DNA of 7,612 nucleotides from UBA8389 sp964472175 (GCA_964472175.1 CAYYJF010000075.1:1-7612), one strand, 5' to 3'. Shown: positions 1 through 6,675, counted from the first letter of the stretch. Program-made: numbers and translations. The notes: generated from the sequence alone by a model not told the origin.

Positions 1-53
1 GCGATAATCCAATGCGAATATAAAATTAATTATTCAGAAATGCAAAAGGGTAT

Positions 54-96
54 AAAAAAGAAAGCACCCCAAAAGCTACTGCGCTCTTAGGGTGCT
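54..96 (-). terminator. Rho-independent terminator after the guanylyltransferase gene
   Basis: Read on the minus strand, AGCACCC (96-90) pairs perfectly with GGGTGCT (69-63). The inner bases 88-83 and 76-71 extend the stem with one mismatch. The hairpin is followed by a T-rich run (TTCTTTTTTA). It lies about 30 bases after the stop of the last gene of the minus-strand cluster, so it probably ends the whole T9SS-guanylyltransferase transcript. Bases 1-50 beyond it show nothing I can name. Confidence 0.8.
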
Positions 97-124
97 CTAT
101 CGGAAGATGTTATGTGGTGAGGAC

Positions 125-1201
125 TTAGATGAAGTCGTCGCCGAATTTCATTTGGGTGTCAATGACGTATTGACGAATGTCTTGTTCTTTTTCTTTTTTG
201 CAGATGAGTAAGACCTGATCGGATTCGGATACGATGTAGCCGTTCATGTCGCTCATGATGACGAGCTTGCCTGATGGGAGTGAGACAAGGTTGTCCTGGC
301 TGTTGTAAAAAAGGGCATTGCATTTCAGTACGGCATTGTTGTTTTCGTCTTTGTCGGACAATTCGTGCAGGGAGCCCCAGGTGCCCAAATCTGACCAGCC
401 AAAATCGGCGGTTGAGACGTACACATTTTCTGCTTTTTCCATGATGCCGTAGTCGATGGAGATGTTGGGGCAGGCGGGGAAAATTTCGTCGATAAATTTG
501 GCTTCGTCCGGGGTGTTGAAAAATTGCTGTCCGCTTTTGAAGCGGGAAGCGATATCGGGCAACAGGGTGTCAAATGCATGTAAGATGGTTTGAACGTTCC
601 ACAGGAAGATGCCTGAATTCCACATGAATTCGCCACTTTCAAGAAAGACTTTGGCCAATTCGAGGTTTGGTTTTTCGGTGAAAGTTTTGACTTTGTTGAT
701 GCCGTCAATTTTTTCGGAGCTTAGCTGGATGTAACCGTAACCAGTCTCGGGACGGTTGGGTTTCATGCCCAGCGTTAAGAGGGTGGGGTGGTTTTGTACA
801 AAGTCCAAACCTTCCTGAATGCAGGCAATGAAATCGGCTTCTTTCAGGATCAAATGATCTGAAGGCGCAACGACCATGTTGGCATTTGGATTGATGGCGT
901 TGATGTGATTGGCTGCGAAGGCGATACAGGGTGCTGTGTTGCGTCTTTGAGGTTCCAACAGCACCTGAGAGGCATTCAATTCGGGCAATTGTTGGAGGGT
1001 TAGGTCCTTGTAGGTTTTATTGGTGACAATAAAGATGTTCTCTACGGGTACGATTTGTTTGAACCTGTCGAAGGTTTGTTGCAGCAGGGAGCGTCCGGTG
1101 CCAAAGAAATCCAGAAATTGTTTGGGGTAAGAGGAGCGACTTGCAGGCCAAAAACGGCTGCCAATTCCGCCGCTCATAATGACACAGTAATTATTTTTCA
1201 T
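125..1201 (-). CDS. manC: Mannose-1-phosphate guanylyltransferase (GDP-mannose pyrophosphorylase)
   Basis: Cytoplasmic enzyme that joins mannose-1-phosphate and GTP to give GDP-mannose and pyrophosphate; GDP-mannose feeds polysaccharide, LPS and GDP-fucose synthesis. The 358 residues show the nucleotidyltransferase signature GGIGSRFWP (11-19) with PKQF (26-29), EPQRRNTAP (83-91), APSDH (112-116) with the likely metal-binding Asp115, KPNRPETGYGYI (147-158), TEKP (175-178) and WNSGIF (194-199). It ends after the catalytic region, without the C-terminal isomerase domain of bifunctional proteins, so it is the short monofunctional form common in Bacteroidota. The ATG at 1201 places the signature at the usual distance from the N-terminus. 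It sits 62 bases after gldN with no terminator between, and has a probable promoter of its own. A related sugar-1-phosphate guanylyltransferase is the only realistic alternative; the symbol manC follows common usage. Confidence 0.92.
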   Translation of the reverse strand: MKNNYCVIMSGGIGSRFWPASRSSYPKQFLDFFGTGRSLLQQTFDRFKQIVPVENIFIVTNKTYKDLTLQQLPELNASQVLLEPQRRNTAPCIAFAANHINAINPNANMVVAPSDHLILKEADFIACIQEGLDFVQNHPTLLTLGMKPNRPETGYGYIQLSSEKIDGINKVKTFTEKPNLELAKVFLESGEFMWNSGIFLWNVQTILHAFDTLLPDIASRFKSGQQFFNTPDEAKFIDEIFPACPNISIDYGIMEKAENVYVSTADFGWSDLGTWGSLHELSDKDENNNAVLKCNALFYNSQDNLVSLPSGKLVIMSDMNGYIVSESDQVLLICKKEKEQDIRQYVIDTQMKFGDDFI

Positions 1202-1227
1202 GCGGTGATTTGCTTTTGTTACTTATT

Positions 1228-1235
1228 CAAAGGTA
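1228..1235 (-). promoter_or_regulatory. Probable -7 element of a promoter for the guanylyltransferase gene
   Basis: On the minus strand 1235-1228 reads TACCTTTG, an exact match to the Bacteroidota -7 consensus TAnnTTTG. It would start transcription around 1221, giving a leader of about 20 bases before the ATG at 1201. The only nearby TTTG is 7 bases upstream, too close for the -33 box, and the proper distance holds only A/T-rich sequence. The -33 half is therefore weak. Confidence 0.5.
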
Positions 1236-1263
1236 CAATCCACAAAAATAATAAGCTAATTTT

Positions 1264-2208
1264 TTAATTTTTTTTAGTGGTGTTGTTGGTGGTTTCCGCC
1301 TTGGCTCTGGGCTCCCACAGCGATGCATCCAAATTCAACAGCGCATTTTCCAAGCGGAGTTGTTCGGCTTTACGGGCTTCGGGGGTGTCACAATAGTCGT
1401 AGATGGTTTGATTTTTCAAATTGGAGACTTTGTAAATGTCGCCTTTGAATTTTCTCAGGTTGAAGAAATCATAGGCATTCATTCTTTGAACGCTGTTGAT
1501 GGAATCCATTTGTACTGGGATGGTGGTTAAATGTGCTTTCAAATCTGAAAATGGGATCCAAAACATGGGGTAGGGATCGGATTTTCCGTATTCGTCTTCG
1601 CGAATCAGGACAGGGCATATGGCCAAAGTTTTGATGCCAACGGTGGAATTGCGTTGTTCCAGGTAATAAACTTCTTTGATGTAAAATCGGGTGACTTCAC
1701 TGCTGGGGATATCCACCGGTTCGATGTCCAAAATGGGGGCATTGGGTTTTTGTGGATTGGCTTTCTCTCTGAAGGGAATGTCGAATCTGTTGAGCAAATC
1801 TTTGAATTTCAATACATTGGACTGGCTGAAATCCTCCCTGTCCGATTTGAATTCGTAAGCTGTCAGTTTTCCGGTTGCCACCAAATCGAAAATGGTGCAG
1901 AATAGATTTTTGCGTTCAGGTGTGGGTTCGACCGGGTAATACAAGGCACCATTGAGACCTTCGGATACCTCCAGGATTCGATACACGTCGCGTTTCCATA
2001 AAATATCGTCATTTCTCAACTCCTGTCCTGTGGTCATTTTGGCTTTGCTCAGGGAGACTTCGGTAAAATCCGATTTGACAGCGTTGTTTTGTGTTGCAGA
2101 AACACTTGCAGGCGTTTGTGTGGTGCGTGTTTGGGCTTGTCCTTCCCAAACAAATGAAACCAACAGTGTTGCAAGAATGCAGGATTGAATGTATTTCATG
2201 TGATTCAT
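1264..2208 (-). CDS. gldN: GldN/PorN, periplasmic ring component of the type IX secretion system
   Basis: Periplasmic protein that, in studied species, binds the lipoprotein GldK/PorK to form a large ring under the outer membrane and contacts the periplasmic part of GldM. The 314 residues begin with a signal peptide (Met4 to about Ala25, with a hydrophobic core ending GQA before Gln26). The GldN-type core follows, starting at the conserved DILWKRDVYR block with LYYPVEPTPERKNLF shortly after. The length fits the family (about 300-330). The start could be the ATG at 2208 or the one at 2199; the second gives a more ordinary signal peptide. The first lies only 6 bases after the gldM stop, and neither has a clear Shine-Dalgarno sequence. 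The last residues are a low-complexity Thr/Asn/Lys tail encoded next to an 8-A run at the stop. Identification rests on both sequence and gene order. Confidence 0.93.
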   Translation of the reverse strand: MNHMKYIQSCILATLLVSFVWEGQAQTRTTQTPASVSATQNNAVKSDFTEVSLSKAKMTTGQELRNDDILWKRDVYRILEVSEGLNGALYYPVEPTPERKNLFCTIFDLVATGKLTAYEFKSDREDFSQSNVLKFKDLLNRFDIPFREKANPQKPNAPILDIEPVDIPSSEVTRFYIKEVYYLEQRNSTVGIKTLAICPVLIREDEYGKSDPYPMFWIPFSDLKAHLTTIPVQMDSINSVQRMNAYDFFNLRKFKGDIYKVSNLKNQTIYDYCDTPEARKAEQLRLENALLNLDASLWEPRAKAETTNNTTKKN

Positions 2209-2214
2209 TTTTAA

Positions 2215-3780
2215 TCAATTAATGATGACTTCTACCGGCGGTAATTGTTGTTCGACCCTGTCGGGTCCAACAGCTTTGATGCCGGATATCCAAATTCTTT
2301 TGCCGCGACTCAGACTGCGCATTTGTGCTATTTGTCGTTCGGAAAAGCGAGAACCATTAGAGTCTTCCATCAGGGTGTTTCCCATGGAGTCATAAATAAG
2401 CGTTTTGAAAGACAACACCGTAAATTTGACGTCAAGCAGATCGTCGTCAAGTGCGGCGATGATTCCGGTTGCAGCCAGCAGTTTGGATTTGGAAAAACCC
2501 GTGCCGCCTTTGTAACGTCTTTCAATGCCGTTGTTGTCTTCATACGGGATAAAAGCTCTTGGTTCTGGCAAAGGACGTACCCTGAATTCCATTTGCGCCA
2601 CTTGTCTGGTTCTTCCATCGATGGAAGCCGATACGGCAATCAGGCAGGGTTTTCCGATCGAAGTGGGTTTTGAAATCCATTGATTGCCGGAACGAACCAG
2701 GCTTCCGTTGTTGCTGGTGGCTGAAATCTGGCTGTTGGCAACTCCGGGAACAGAGATGCTCACCTGATTGTTGATGCCTGCATACAGCACGTTCATCAAA
2801 GTGTTGGAGACGGTTGCCATCGGTTCGACCACGGTGATGTTTTTCTGGAAAGGATAGCGTTGGAAGGTACCGTCTGCCCGTTTTAACTGGACAAAACCGT
2901 TGATGGGCATGATGCCGGATTTGCTGGTGACCATTTCGAAAAAGCCCCTTTTGTTCGGATTGAGCAAACTTCCATTGACATAGATGTCAGGACGTTGCGT
3001 GGAATCTTCGGCAGATAGGATGATGTTGGCTTTCAGGAGCCCTCCCCTGACGATGTTTTCAGAGTTGGGAACCACATACGCCTTCAGTTGATTGACGCGG
3101 AAGTCTTTGACATCCACGTTGTTGGCCAGTACATGCAAAACTTCTCCTTCTGCATAACGGATGTCGTTTTGCAATTTGGTAAAGATGGTGACCACCGCCG
3201 CAACCGGCATGTTTTCAAACATGGCATTTTCCCAGGTCATGCCCGATTTTTTTGCCCTTTTGGAAGGGACGGTACTGAAGTTGTCCAAAATGACTTTGCG
3301 TTGCAGGCTGTCTGTGACCATTTTAACGATATAGTCGCGATAGCTTTCAATGGCGATCTTCAGGTTTCTGCCTTTTCTGCTGTTGGGCGGCAACAAGACC
3401 GTCGCAGCGGCATCCAAATTGTCGCTTCTTTTGATCTGATGAATGTCTGCGTCTTTGCCATCGGCTTCAACGACTACTTCTTTTTTGAGTTTGGCAATGT
3501 GCTGATACAGTTCATCCGAACGCTTTTTTAAATCCATGGCTTTGCCATACCATTCTTTGAATTTTTCAGGATTGGCTCTGTAACTGCTTTCAAAATCATC
3601 GTAAAGCATGTTGTTTTGAGAGGTTGAATTGTCAGCGCTTGTGGTGAGGCTGTCATCAACCAGTTCAAATCCATGAAGTACCTCGGATGAAACGTTCAGG
3701 GCCAATAGGCACAAGAGCATGAGGTACATGAGGCCAATCATTCTTTGCCTCGGGGTTTCAGGAGCATTGCTGGCAGGCAT
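2215..3780 (-). CDS. gldM: GldM/PorM, inner-membrane motor and periplasmic shaft of the type IX secretion system
   Basis: In Flavobacterium johnsoniae and P. gingivalis this protein is dimeric: one N-terminal helix per subunit sits inside the GldL ring, and a long periplasmic rod of four domains reaches the GldK-GldN ring. Proton flow is thought to rotate it. The 521 residues match the family length (about 515). The N-terminus reads TPRQRMIGLMYLML, with Arg11 aligning with Arg9 of F. johnsoniae GldM, which is implicated in motor function. A single membrane helix spans about 14-31, and a helical region rich in Lys/Glu/Asp follows (about 65-115). The rest is beta-rich, as expected for the periplasmic domains, and contains no further membrane segment. 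The gene lies 12 bases after gldL and 6 bases before gldN, implying translation from one message. Confidence 0.95.
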   Translation of the reverse strand: MPASNAPETPRQRMIGLMYLMLLCLLALNVSSEVLHGFELVDDSLTTSADNSTSQNNMLYDDFESSYRANPEKFKEWYGKAMDLKKRSDELYQHIAKLKKEVVVEADGKDADIHQIKRSDNLDAAATVLLPPNSRKGRNLKIAIESYRDYIVKMVTDSLQRKVILDNFSTVPSKRAKKSGMTWENAMFENMPVAAVVTIFTKLQNDIRYAEGEVLHVLANNVDVKDFRVNQLKAYVVPNSENIVRGGLLKANIILSAEDSTQRPDIYVNGSLLNPNKRGFFEMVTSKSGIMPINGFVQLKRADGTFQRYPFQKNITVVEPMATVSNTLMNVLYAGINNQVSISVPGVANSQISATSNNGSLVRSGNQWISKPTSIGKPCLIAVSASIDGRTRQVAQMEFRVRPLPEPRAFIPYEDNNGIERRYKGGTGFSKSKLLAATGIIAALDDDLLDVKFTVLSFKTLIYDSMGNTLMEDSNGSRFSERQIAQMRSLSRGKRIWISGIKAVGPDRVEQQLPPVEVIIN

Positions 3781-3792
3781 GTTTACACTGTA

Positions 3793-4893
3793 TTATTGAT
3801 GGTCCTTACTATCAGATGCTTCTTCTTGATCGTTTTTTGGTGTTGGCGGCTGATTTCCCATGCCGGCCATCAAATTGCCAAAGACAAAATTGGGGGCCAT
3901 GGCTTCCAGCATTCTGGAATACACCTTGTTGAGCCTGGCCAGGTTTTCTGCCATGGCTTCAGTTTCTTTGCTGAAACGATCGCTGTCGCCCATAGAGCCT
4001 TCATACATCTCGCGAATGTGAACCAAACCTTTGTTGACACGGTCGATGGTATCAATTTGTGAGCTGATGCTTTTCAATTGAATTTCGTAAATGGTATTTA
4101 AGCCGGCCAAATTGCGGTTAAGATTGCCCATTTGATCGACATAACCTTTTGAATTGTTTGAAATTTCATCCGAGTTTTCAGTGACGTTTTTATATGAATC
4201 CAACAAAATGTCGGATACCTCTGCCAATGAGCCTGTTGCTTTGCTGAACCGTGTGAGGTTGTCGCCCATTTCACTCAGTTTGCTGATGTAGTTTTCGGTG
4301 ATGGCGGTGATGTCGGCCATGTTGTTTAACTGGGTCACGGCTTCTCCCATCTTTTTGATGCTTTCAGACAGTGTGGAGGCATCTTCCTGAGAAAGGGGTA
4401 CTTGTGAGGGGATGCCATAGTTTTCGCGTGCCTGTTCGCCTGTGACGGTTGCCACGGGGTTTCTGTGCGGTGTGTATGGGGTTGATCCTACTTCAGCTCC
4501 TGTTTCAACAGTAGCGATATGTCCGTGTGCTGCCCCCGTTTTGGTATTCGGTTTGGCCATAGTTCCTTGACTGGCTGCAAATTCTTTTTTGAGCATTTCT
4601 TCCAAATCCGGACGATCCTGCGCTTTGTTGGTTTCAAGCACCGGAAAAACATTCTCCCAATGATAGGTTCTGAAGGGGGGTTCCAGGGCAGAAAGTGCAA
4701 AAATGATGACTTCTGTGCCCAAACCAACAGCAAGCATGATGTTGGCTCCATCCAAATGCAACAATTTGAACAATACCCCTAAAATGGCAATGGATGCACC
4801 AAGACCATAGCAAAAGTTGAAAATTGTTTTGCCACGATGACTCCCCAAGAATAAGGTGATCCGGATGCGAAGTGCTTTAAATTTTGATATCAT
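3793..4893 (-). CDS. gldL: GldL/PorL, proton-channel stator of the type IX secretion motor
   Basis: Inner-membrane protein; a pentamer surrounds the GldM helices and conducts protons to power secretion and gliding. Two membrane helices lie at about 24-45 and 50-70. Lys43, His46, Glu61 and Glu71 align with Lys27, His30, Glu49 and Glu59 of F. johnsoniae GldL; Glu49 is the key proton-carrying residue. After helix 2 comes a cytoplasmic part of almost 300 residues: an acidic segment, a flexible Gly/Thr/Pro-rich linker (about 108-170), then a long predicted coiled coil (about 172-333) and a polar tail. At 366 residues it is much longer than F. johnsoniae GldL (about 215) and closer to P. gingivalis PorL (about 309). 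The coiled coil holds four tyrosine-ending segments spaced in exact heptads (see findings). The ATG at 4893 lies 21 bases after the gldK stop and leaves a basic segment before helix 1. Confidence 0.95.
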   Translation of the reverse strand: MISKFKALRIRITLFLGSHRGKTIFNFCYGLGASIAILGVLFKLLHLDGANIMLAVGLGTEVIIFALSALEPPFRTYHWENVFPVLETNKAQDRPDLEEMLKKEFAASQGTMAKPNTKTGAAHGHIATVETGAEVGSTPYTPHRNPVATVTGEQARENYGIPSQVPLSQEDASTLSESIKKMGEAVTQLNNMADITAITENYISKLSEMGDNLTRFSKATGSLAEVSDILLDSYKNVTENSDEISNNSKGYVDQMGNLNRNLAGLNTIYEIQLKSISSQIDTIDRVNKGLVHIREMYEGSMGDSDRFSKETEAMAENLARLNKVYSRMLEAMAPNFVFGNLMAGMGNQPPTPKNDQEEASDSKDHQ

Positions 4894-4914
4894 ACGTGTT
4901 GAATTCTACAGTTA

Positions 4915-5550
4915 TTAATTGCCAATTTGGCTTCGGACGCATCTGAAACCAATAAACGATCTGGTTTCATTTTGGTATTCATACGTTCTGTTGTTCACTT
5001 GAATAAATCTGGCAGCGTCTTTCCACGATCCGCCTCTAACTACTTTTCTTTTGTTGATGTAGGCTTCGTTGCTGCCTGCATGGGTTTGAATTTCAGGATT
5101 CAGNNNNNNNNNNNNNNNNNNNNNNNNNNNNNNNNNNNNNNNNNNNNNNNNNNNNNNNNNNNNNNNNNNNNNNNNNNNNNNNNNNNNNNNNNNNNNNNNN
5201 NNNGTGATTTTATAATCGCTGTTTCCTCCGAATGCAGGATCGGCCATTTTTTCACGTATAATTGAGTCGCATACCCACTGTACAAATTGTTTGTATTGAC
5301 CGTTGGTGATTTCGGTTTCATCCATCCAAAAGGAAGAAACGGAGACGTGCTTGCTTGGATTGTTCAATCCAAAGATGCTGTCATTTTCGGCCTGACCCAT
5401 TTCAAAGGATCCTTGTGGTACAAGGACCATTCCATAAGGTGTTGGTTCGCTCCATGGAATGCTTCGAACGCCAATCAGCTCACCGTTTCCAGATTGACTG
5501 CAACCGTACATGGCGAACAGTAAGAGTCCCATAAAAAAGATTTTTCTCAT
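4915..5550 (-). CDS. gldK: GldK/PorK, outer-membrane ring lipoprotein (interrupted by assembly gap)
   Basis: Lipoprotein with a formylglycine-generating-enzyme-like (FGE-sulfatase) fold. It is anchored to the periplasmic face of the outer membrane and forms the T9SS ring with GldN; no enzyme activity is known for it. Visible parts are an N-terminal 115 residues and a C-terminal 62, separated by 100 N. The N-part has a signal peptide with lipid-attachment Cys17 (AMYGC, an unusual lipobox), then the FGE motifs YGMVLVPQGSFEMG (39-52) and FWMDETEITNGQYKQFV (74-90). The C-part has RKVVRGGSWKD and FIGFRCVRS, the classic FGE ending. Family members have about 460-490 residues, so much of the centre is missing. 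I chose the ATG at 5550, 4 bases after the porP stop, because upstream in-frame starts would put a hydrophilic stretch before the signal peptide. Confidence 0.93.
   Translation of the reverse strand: MRKIFFMGLLLFAMYGCSQSGNGELIGVRSIPWSEPTPYGMVLVPQGSFEMGQAENDSIFGLNNPSKHVSVSSFWMDETEITNGQYKQFVQWVCDSIIREKMADPAFGGNSDYKIXXXXXXXXXXXXXXXXXXXXXXXXXXXXXXXXXXLNPEIQTHAGSNEAYINKRKVVRGGSWKDAARFIQVNNRTYEYQNETRSFIGFRCVRSQIGN
5104..5203. other. Assembly gap of 100 N inside gldK
   Basis: Exactly 100 N, a common placeholder for a gap of unknown length. Both flanks are gldK on the same strand: the upstream flank ends at GGNSDYKI, in the first third of the protein, and the downstream flank resumes near the C-terminal FGE motif. 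The flanks happen to share a reading frame across 100 bases, but that says nothing about the true length. Confidence 0.98.
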
Positions 5551-5554
5551 AATC

Positions 5555-6544
5555 CTATAATATTCGTACACTTTTTTGTTTTTTCCCTGTGGACATGGTT
5601 GATCGTTTAAAGGCATATCCCAGAAATATCTCGTGGCTTCCGGATGAATAGGTGGCCATTTGAGCATTGGGGATGTCGTATGCATATCCAATTTTCAGTC
5701 CCTGTTTCATTTTTAATCCGGCCATGACAATCATGGATTCGCCTTTTCGCCAACCGATGCCACCCCAATACAAATCTTTGTATAACAGTTTTGCAGTAAG
5801 GTCTAATTGCATTGAAACCAAATCGGTTTTTACCAGCAATGACGGTTGCAAGGTGTAAAACGGATTGCTTGTCACAATATTGTATCCACCTGTGAAATAG
5901 TAGGTCCGATTTGGAACAAAAACGGGGTCGTTGTTGCCTGTTTGGCTATTTTCGACTTTCATTTTGATGCTCGATTCCAACAAGTGGGTGGCCGATAAGC
6001 CCATGTATAATGTTGAATTTTCAAACCAAACACCGGCACTCATATCAGGCGCCATGCCTTCCAACGTGCCGTTTGGCATAAAAGTTTCATTGGGCACGTG
6101 AAAATCGGTCGTTGGGATGAAGATACCGGAGGCATCGAATCCTTTCTGTAAAATGCCGCCTTGAATGCCCAGACTCAATAACCCATTCAACAGGGGAAAC
6201 CGATAGGCATATTGCGCTTGAAATATTTGGGTTGAAAACAATCCGATCTGATCCTTTCCCAGCGTGAGTCCGATGCCATGTTTGTTGTTTTTGGAAGACA
6301 CTGGACTGCCAACGGTTGCGGTCAGGGTGTTTCCTGCATGATCTACGCCTATCCATTGTTGACGGTTGATCACGGCGGCTTGAATGTCGTTCGACAAGCC
6401 TGTTACTGCCGGATTAAAGGAGCCCGGCAGCTGCATGTATTGGCTGAACTGAGGATCCTGCTGTGCAAAAACAGGTTGCAATCCGGTTGCAAGCAATGCC
6501 AAAACGAACAAAAGAAGTGATATATTTGGTATGTAAAATCGCAT
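5555..6544 (-). CDS. porP: PorP/SprF-family outer-membrane protein of the type IX secretion system
   Basis: Predicted outer-membrane beta-barrel. PorP is required for T9SS secretion in P. gingivalis, while the relative SprF handles delivery of particular gliding adhesins; being first in a KLMN operon favours the PorP role. The 329 residues start with a signal peptide cleaved after about Ala27 (PVFA before QQDPQFSQYM). The family hallmarks follow: DPQFSQYM (30-37), FNPAVTG (43-49), RQQW (61-64) and, near the end, GSHEIFLGY (302-310). Alternating polar/hydrophobic strands fill the middle. A 17-residue tail with six basic residues follows the last strand. The ATG at 6544 has a strong upstream AGGAAGGA 10 bases away. 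The stop at 5555 lies 4 bases before the gldK start, so the two are probably translationally coupled. Confidence 0.93.
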   Translation of the reverse strand: MRFYIPNISLLLFVLALLATGLQPVFAQQDPQFSQYMQLPGSFNPAVTGLSNDIQAAVINRQQWIGVDHAGNTLTATVGSPVSSKNNKHGIGLTLGKDQIGLFSTQIFQAQYAYRFPLLNGLLSLGIQGGILQKGFDASGIFIPTTDFHVPNETFMPNGTLEGMAPDMSAGVWFENSTLYMGLSATHLLESSIKMKVENSQTGNNDPVFVPNRTYYFTGGYNIVTSNPFYTLQPSLLVKTDLVSMQLDLTAKLLYKDLYWGGIGWRKGESMIVMAGLKMKQGLKIGYAYDIPNAQMATYSSGSHEIFLGYAFKRSTMSTGKKQKSVRIL

Positions 6545-6554
6545 GTTTGTTTAA

Positions 6555-6562
6555 TCCTTCCT
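6555..6562 (-). promoter_or_regulatory. Shine-Dalgarno-like site before porP
   Basis: The minus strand reads AGGAAGGA, ending 10 bases before the ATG at 6544. Strong purine sites of this kind are uncommon in Bacteroidota, which mostly initiate without them, so it supports this start and perhaps high translation of the first gene of the operon. Confidence 0.5.
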
Positions 6563-6581
6563 GTATATAACTGAAAAAAGT

Positions 6582-6613
6582 CAAAAAAATTGTTGTAGAG
6601 GGTTCTCTATCAA
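6582..6613 (-). promoter_or_regulatory. Candidate promoter for the porP-gldKLMN operon
   Basis: On the minus strand TTG (6613-6611) is followed after 21 bases by TTTTTTTG (6589-6582), which differs from the Bacteroidota -7 consensus TAnnTTTG at the second base. Transcription would begin near 6575, leaving about 30 bases of leader. A promoter is expected here because a strong terminator lies just upstream. The exact element is uncertain, since the run of T makes a chance match easy. Confidence 0.3.
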
Positions 6614-6617
6614 TGTG

Positions 6618-6656
6618 AAAAATACAAAAAGGGCTGCTTCATAAAAGCAGCCCTTT
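6618..6656 (-). terminator. Rho-independent terminator after the DUF2795 gene
   Basis: On the minus strand GGGCTGCTT (6653-6645), a five-base loop TTATG and AAGCAGCCC (6639-6631) form a perfect 9-bp stem. Three further A-T pairs (AAA with TTT) extend it. It is followed by TTTTTGTATTTTT. It sits 20 bases after the stop at 6676 and separates the small gene from the T9SS operon. The A-run on the other side could make it work on the plus strand too, but no plus-strand gene needs it. Confidence 0.9.
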
Positions 6657-6675
6657 ATAGGTTTAACAGAAAAAG

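Noticed and set aside
325..708. Second minus-strand open frame of 127 residues inside the guanylyltransferase gene
   Set aside because: Shifted-frame shadow with low-complexity Ser/Thr/Pro content; the overlapping frame carries the enzyme motifs.
1255..1285. Run of eight A at the gldN stop as a phase-variation tract
   Set aside because: Slippage would change only the last residues of a low-complexity tail, so a switching role is unlikely.
2245..3531. Plus-strand open frames opposite gldM (142 and 147 residues)
   Set aside because: They are antisense to a well-identified gene, have no recognisable domain, and their composition follows from the gldM codons.
5551..5691. N-terminal extension of gldK to an ATG at 5691
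   Set aside because: It would overlap the end of porP by more than 130 bases and put about 47 hydrophilic residues before a clear lipoprotein signal peptide; the ATG at 5550 fits the family.
6596..6609. Small hairpin TAGAG-GGTT-CTCTA as a second terminator
   Set aside because: The 5-bp A/T-rich stem is weak and the T-run is offset from it; the strong terminator lies just upstream. It is kept only as a possible regulator site.
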